Shown here piece by piece: positions 61,276 through 64,000 of a DNA stretch of 64,000 nt. The notes under the pieces were generated by a model that saw only the letters and a program-made list of their open reading frames with translations, had not been told where the DNA came from and did no database searches. This DNA comes from CAXNKH01 sp049296795 (GTDB lineage Bacteria > Pseudomonadota > Gammaproteobacteria > Burkholderiales > Burkholderiaceae_C). The stretch's first letter is position 1. Each line of letters starts with the position of its first letter. The position numbers were made by a program, and so were the translations under genes. The DNA lies in NCBI GenBank assembly GCA_049296795.1, contig JBAQTC010000048.1:42354-106353 (forward strand), read 5' to 3'.

Positions 61276-61971
61276 TTAAGCCGCGAGGGTTTGCATGTCC
61301 ACCCGGACACCCACACCCATCGTTGACGAAACCGCGATCTTGCGCAAATACACACCCTTACTTGACGCAGGCTTGGCCTTGGTCAAAGCATCCACCAAGG
61401 CCACCAAATTACCTTGTAACTTGTCCAGTTCGAACGAGCGACGACCAATGGTCGAATGCACGATACCAGCTTTGTCAACACGGAATTGAACCTGGCCCGC
61501 TTTGGCGTTTTTAACGGCAGTTGCCACATCGGGCGTCACGGTACCGACTTTGGGATTCGGCATCAAACCGCGTGGGCCAAGAATTTGGCCCAGCGTACCC
61601 ACCACACGCATCGCGTCAGGCGCTGCGATCACGATGTCAAACGGCATGTCGCCGGCCTTGACCATGGCAGCCAGATCGTCCATTCCGACGATGTCAGCAC
61701 CAGCAGCCTTGGCTTCTTCCGCCTTGGCGCCCTGGGCGAACACAGCAACACGCTTGGTTTTGCCGGTGCCGTTGGGCAACACGACGGCGCCACGCACCAC
61801 TTGATCGGATTTCTTGGCATCAATGCCAAGCTGCACTGCCACATCGATGGATTCATCGAACTTGGCCGTGGCACATTCTCTGACCATGGTCAGGGCATCC
61901 GTCAGGGCGTACAGCTTGTTGCTGTCAATTTTGCCTTGTTGGGCTTTTTGTTTTTTGGTGAGCTGGGACAT
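61276..61971 (-). CDS. rplA: 50S ribosomal protein L1
   Basis: A 231-aa L1 stalk protein. The hallmarks are GTGKTKRVAVF near residue 78, GRILGPRG-like LGQILGPRGLMPNPKVGTVT near 130 and FRVDKAGIVHSTIG near 170. It begins directly after the rplK stop, using GGAGG inside rplK. L1 usually represses this pair. Confidence 0.98.
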   Translation of the reverse strand: MSQLTKKQKAQQGKIDSNKLYALTDALTMVRECATAKFDESIDVAVQLGIDAKKSDQVVRGAVVLPNGTGKTKRVAVFAQGAKAEEAKAAGADIVGMDDLAAMVKAGDMPFDIVIAAPDAMRVVGTLGQILGPRGLMPNPKVGTVTPDVATAVKNAKAGQVQFRVDKAGIVHSTIGRRSFELDKLQGNLVALVDALTKAKPASSKGVYLRKIAVSSTMGVGVRVDMQTLAA

Positions 61972-62403
61972 TTAAACGCCCTCCACATTCACGCCCATCG
62001 AGCGGGCAGAGCCGGCGATGGTACGAACTGCTGCATCCAGATCAGCCGCCGTCAAGTCCTTCATTTTGGCCTTGGCGATTTCTTCGAGCTGGGCACGGGT
62101 GATCTTGCCGACTTTGTCCATGTGCGGACGCGCCGAGCCTTTGTCGAGCTTGATAGCCTTCTTGATCATCGACGTCGCAGGCGGCGTTTTGATGATGAAA
62201 GTAAAGCTCTTGTCGGCAAATGCGGTGATCACCACGGGCAGCGGCGTGCCTGGCTCAATGCCTTGAGTCTGGGCGTTAAACGCCTTGCAGAACTCCATGA
62301 TATTCAAACCGCGCTGACCCAGTGCTGGGCCGATTGGCGGCGATGGATTGGCCTTGCCTGCTGGAACTTGCAGCTTCACAAAACCGACGATTTTTTTCGC
62401 CAT
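61972..62403 (-). CDS. rplK: 50S ribosomal protein L11
   Basis: A 143-aa protein beginning MAKKIVGFVKLQVPAGKANP, with the N-terminal PSPPIGPALGQRGLNIMEFC that methyltransferase PrmA and thiopeptides recognise, and the RNA-binding C-terminal domain. AAGGAG precedes the ATG; an in-frame ATG 12 codons earlier lacks support. Confidence 0.98.
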   Translation of the reverse strand: MAKKIVGFVKLQVPAGKANPSPPIGPALGQRGLNIMEFCKAFNAQTQGIEPGTPLPVVITAFADKSFTFIIKTPPATSMIKKAIKLDKGSARPHMDKVGKITRAQLEEIAKAKMKDLTAADLDAAVRTIAGSARSMGVNVEGV

Positions 62404-62517
62404 GCTTTTCTCCTTACGGGTAATAACGCCTAGACCCATCTTGGGCCCGGGCTTCCCGGGGTTAACGACTCACTTACACCGTTCGCGTCGAGTCGGAAAA
62501 CGCGAACTTTCTAATCC

Positions 62518-62563
62518 GTTGAGGACAGCGCAAAAAAGCTTCGCTTTTATTGATCTGTCCCGC
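62518..62563 (-). repeat. Hairpin repeat, copy B (nusG-rplK spacer)
   Basis: GTTGAGGACAG at one end and CTGTCCCGC at the other, outer arms GGACAG/CTGTCC. The inner stem is AAAAGC-ttc-GCTTTT, different in sequence from the other copies but still paired. Confidence 0.78.
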
Positions 62564-62575
62564 CATTCCTATTCA

Positions 62576-62623
62576 GTTGAGGACAGAGCAAATTTTCTTC
62601 AAAAATCTTGGTCTGTCCCGCAA
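62576..62623 (-). repeat. Hairpin repeat, copy C (nusG-rplK spacer)
   Basis: A second copy 12 bp after copy B with the same flanks GTTGAGGACAG and CTGTCCCGCAA. The inner stem is ATTTT-cttca-AAAAT. It ends four bases before the nusG stop. Confidence 0.78.
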
Positions 62624-62627
62624 AGTT

Positions 62628-63224
62628 TCAAGTTTTCTCGATCTGAGAAAACTCCAGCTCAACCGGCGTGGAGCGACCAAAAATGGTGACCGCCACCCGC
62701 ACCTTGCTCTTTTCGTAATTCACATCTTCCACCGACCCATTGAAGTCCGTGAACGGACCATCCTTGACTCGCACATATTCGCCCACCACAAACTCGACCT
62801 TATGCCGTGGCTTTTCAGTGCCCTCTTGCATCTGGTTCACGATTTTCTGGACTTCAGCTTCAGAGATCGGTGCCGGGCGATTTTTCGCGCCGCCCACAAA
62901 CCCGGTCACCTTGTTGGTGTTTTTCACCAGGTGCCAGGTATCGTCATCCATGACCATTTCAACCAACACATAGCCCGGGAAAAACTTGCGCTCTGTGGTC
63001 TTTTTCTGGCCATTTTTAATCTCAACCACTTCCTCCATCGGAACCAGGATGCGACCGAATTTATTCTCCATGCCGGAACGCGCGATGCGCTCCAAAATGT
63101 TGCGCTCAACCGCTTTTTCCATGCCCGAATAGGCGTGAACCACGTACCATCGCAGGTCCGGGTTTCTCGGCTCCACGGCAGTGGCCGGAGTTTGAGCCGT
63201 CAAGCTTGCGACAACATCATTCAT
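62628..63224 (-). CDS. nusG: Transcription termination/antitermination factor NusG
   Basis: A 198-aa NusG with the NGN domain (RWYVVHAYSGMEKAVERNI near residue 25, FFPGYVLVEM near 82) and the C-terminal KOW domain (GPFTDFNGSVEDVN near 155). It couples RNA polymerase to Rho or ribosomes. The ATG overlaps the secE stop (TAATG); a start four codons upstream is possible. Confidence 0.97.
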   Translation of the reverse strand: MNDVVASLTAQTPATAVEPRNPDLRWYVVHAYSGMEKAVERNILERIARSGMENKFGRILVPMEEVVEIKNGQKKTTERKFFPGYVLVEMVMDDDTWHLVKNTNKVTGFVGGAKNRPAPISEAEVQKIVNQMQEGTEKPRHKVEFVVGEYVRVKDGPFTDFNGSVEDVNYEKSKVRVAVTIFGRSTPVELEFSQIEKT

Positions 63225-63607
63225 TATTTTTTCCATCCCAGAATCAGGTCATAGAACAGCCACTCGAGCGTCTTGTCAGTCAACCACAGGAACAAAGCCA
63301 TCACCACGACGAATGCAAAAACATAGGCCGTCATCTGGACTGCTTCTTTGCGCGCCGGCCAAACTACTTTTTTCACTTCGCGCCAGGCGTCACGTCCGAA
63401 AGCAAACAATTCCTTGCCCGACTCCGAGCTGAAAAACACGGCCACCGCAGCAGCCAGAGCCAACAACAAAATAAACCACTGCAGCACCGGGCCTTGTTTA
63501 TTCAGGAGGTAAAACGACGCCAGCCCACCCAAGAGCAATGCCGCGGCCGCTACCAGTTTGGCTTTGTCCATCCCACTGCTGACAGTTTCAACTTGTGACG
63601 TTGTCAT
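63224..63607 (-). CDS. secE: Preprotein translocase subunit SecE
   Basis: A 127-aa inner-membrane protein with three transmembrane helices (near 18-36, 42-60 and 92-115) and the conserved amphipathic segment REVKKVVWPARKEAVQMT before the last helix. It clamps SecY in the translocon. The gene lies between tRNA-Trp and nusG, as is standard. Confidence 0.97.
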   Translation of the reverse strand: MTTSQVETVSSGMDKAKLVAAAALLLGGLASFYLLNKQGPVLQWFILLLALAAAVAVFFSSESGKELFAFGRDAWREVKKVVWPARKEAVQMTAYVFAFVVVMALFLWLTDKTLEWLFYDLILGWKK

Positions 63608-63662
63608 TTTTCTGCTCTCGCGCTTTCAAATCATTTCAAAACAACGCCCTTAAGACGCTGAA

Positions 63663-63684
63663 GCCCGCCAAGTGACTGGCGGGC
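63663..63684 (-). other. Hairpin between tRNA-Trp and secE
   Basis: An 8-bp stem GCCCGCCA/TGGCGGGC with a 6-nt loop lies 34 bp after the tRNA 3' end. It lacks a U-tract in the direction of transcription, so it is more likely a processing or attenuation hairpin than a full terminator. Confidence 0.5.
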
Positions 63685-63717
63685 CTAAAAACTCACTCAC
63701 CCGACTTTCAGATCAGG

Positions 63718-63793
63718 TGGCAGGGGCGGAAGGAATCGAACCATCAACCTTCGGTTTTGGAGACCGACGCTCTGCCAATTGAGCTACGCCCCT
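63718..63793 (-). tRNA. tRNA-Trp (CCA)
   Basis: A 76-nt cloverleaf on the minus strand starting AGGGGCGTAGCTCAATTGG, with anticodon loop CTCCAAA (CCA) and an encoded CCA end. It lies between tuf and secE, its conserved position in betaproteobacteria. Confidence 0.97.
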
Positions 63794-63805
63794 ACAATCT
63801 AATCA

Positions 63806-63853
63806 GTTGAGGACAGCACAAAAATGCTGTGCATTTCTGGGTCTGTCCCGCAA
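63806..63853 (-). repeat. Hairpin repeat, copy D (tuf-tRNA-Trp spacer)
   Basis: Same flanks as the other copies (GTTGAGGACAG and CTGTCCCGCAA). The inner stem is CACA/TGTG, extendable to GCACA/TGTGC. It lies five bases after the tuf stop. Confidence 0.78.
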
Positions 63854-63857
63854 AACA

Positions 63858-64000
63858 TCAGGCAATGATCTTAGCAACCACACCGGCGCCCACGGTCTTG
63901 CCGCCTTCGCGAATCGCGAAACGCAGGCCTTCTTCCATGGCAATCGGGTTGATCAACTTGACCGTGATGGTGACGTTGTCACCTGGCATCACCATCTCTT
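63858..64000 (-). CDS. tuf: Elongation factor Tu, C-terminal end (partial)
   Basis: The last ~46 codons of EF-Tu, running off the window edge: MVMPGDNVTITVKLINPIA, then MEEGLRFAIREGGRTVGAG and the final VVAKIIA. The rest of the gene lies beyond position 64000. Its position before tRNA-Trp and secE indicates the tufB-type copy. Confidence 0.97.
   Translation of the reverse strand, partial: EMVMPGDNVTITVKLINPIAMEEGLRFAIREGGKTVGAGVVAKIIA

Noticed and set aside
63663..63684. A full intrinsic terminator after tRNA-Trp.
   Set aside because: The hairpin has no U-tract in the transcribed direction and secE-nusG are normally cotranscribed with or near the tRNA.
1..64000. A CRISPR array or rRNA genes.
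   Set aside because: No regularly spaced repeats and no rRNA-like sequence were found; the only multi-copy repeat is the spacer hairpin family.

Overview
The window looks like part of the chromosome of a betaproteobacterium, most likely order Burkholderiales and probably family Comamonadaceae. The evidence is the protein character of RpoB, RpoC, the ribosomal proteins and NtrY/NtrX, the order tuf-trnW-secE-nusG-rplKAJL-rpoBC, and a lambda-like prophage with phiE125/phi1026b-style head genes. Placement below order level is inference.

Positions 1 to about 29,150 are a siphovirus prophage read almost entirely on the minus strand. From right to left come an early operon (HTH protein, BRO antirepressor, Sak4-like ATPase, DUF669-like binding protein, DUF6511 protein, PD-(D/E)XK nuclease, small HTH protein, primase-helicase, RuvC-like resolvase, DUF6362 protein), a terminator and a ParB-methyltransferase. 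A four-gene plus-strand cassette follows, then the packaging and head genes (HNH, TerS, TerL, portal, S49 protease, HK97 capsid, connectors) and the lambda-type tail genes V, G/GT, H, M, L, K, I and J. G/GT carries an A AAA AAC slippery site. No lysis genes, CI-like repressor or tyrosine integrase are visible, so the element continues left of the window or uses the serine recombinase at 35.4-36.9 kb.

Positions 29.47-34.83 kb hold a plus-strand cargo: a TetR regulator with a strong promoter and palindromic operator, a quinone-reductase-like enzyme, two related alpha/beta hydrolases (one exported), an SCP2-like lipid-binding protein and an Old Yellow Enzyme. Positions 34.97-37.54 kb are a recombinase operon (small protein, DUF2924, large serine recombinase, ParB-like HTH protein). 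Positions 37.6-42.3 kb hold an XRE regulator, an ImmA/IrrE metallopeptidase and a coiled-coil protein, divergent from two plus-strand genes of unknown function. This is the best candidate here for an undescribed accessory system.

From 42.3 kb the content is housekeeping: modCBA with a short ModE-like regulator, tRNA-Phe, NtrX-like (no AAA+ domain) and NtrY, DUF4390, RsmB, a LemA-like protein, rpoC, rpoB, rplL, rplJ, rplA, rplK, nusG, secE, tRNA-Trp and the 3' end of tuf. Four copies of a hairpin-forming repeat with conserved outer arms and changed but still pairing inner arms sit in the spacers of this transcription and translation cluster. Several intrinsic terminators across prophage and chromosome share the tail TTTTCATTT.
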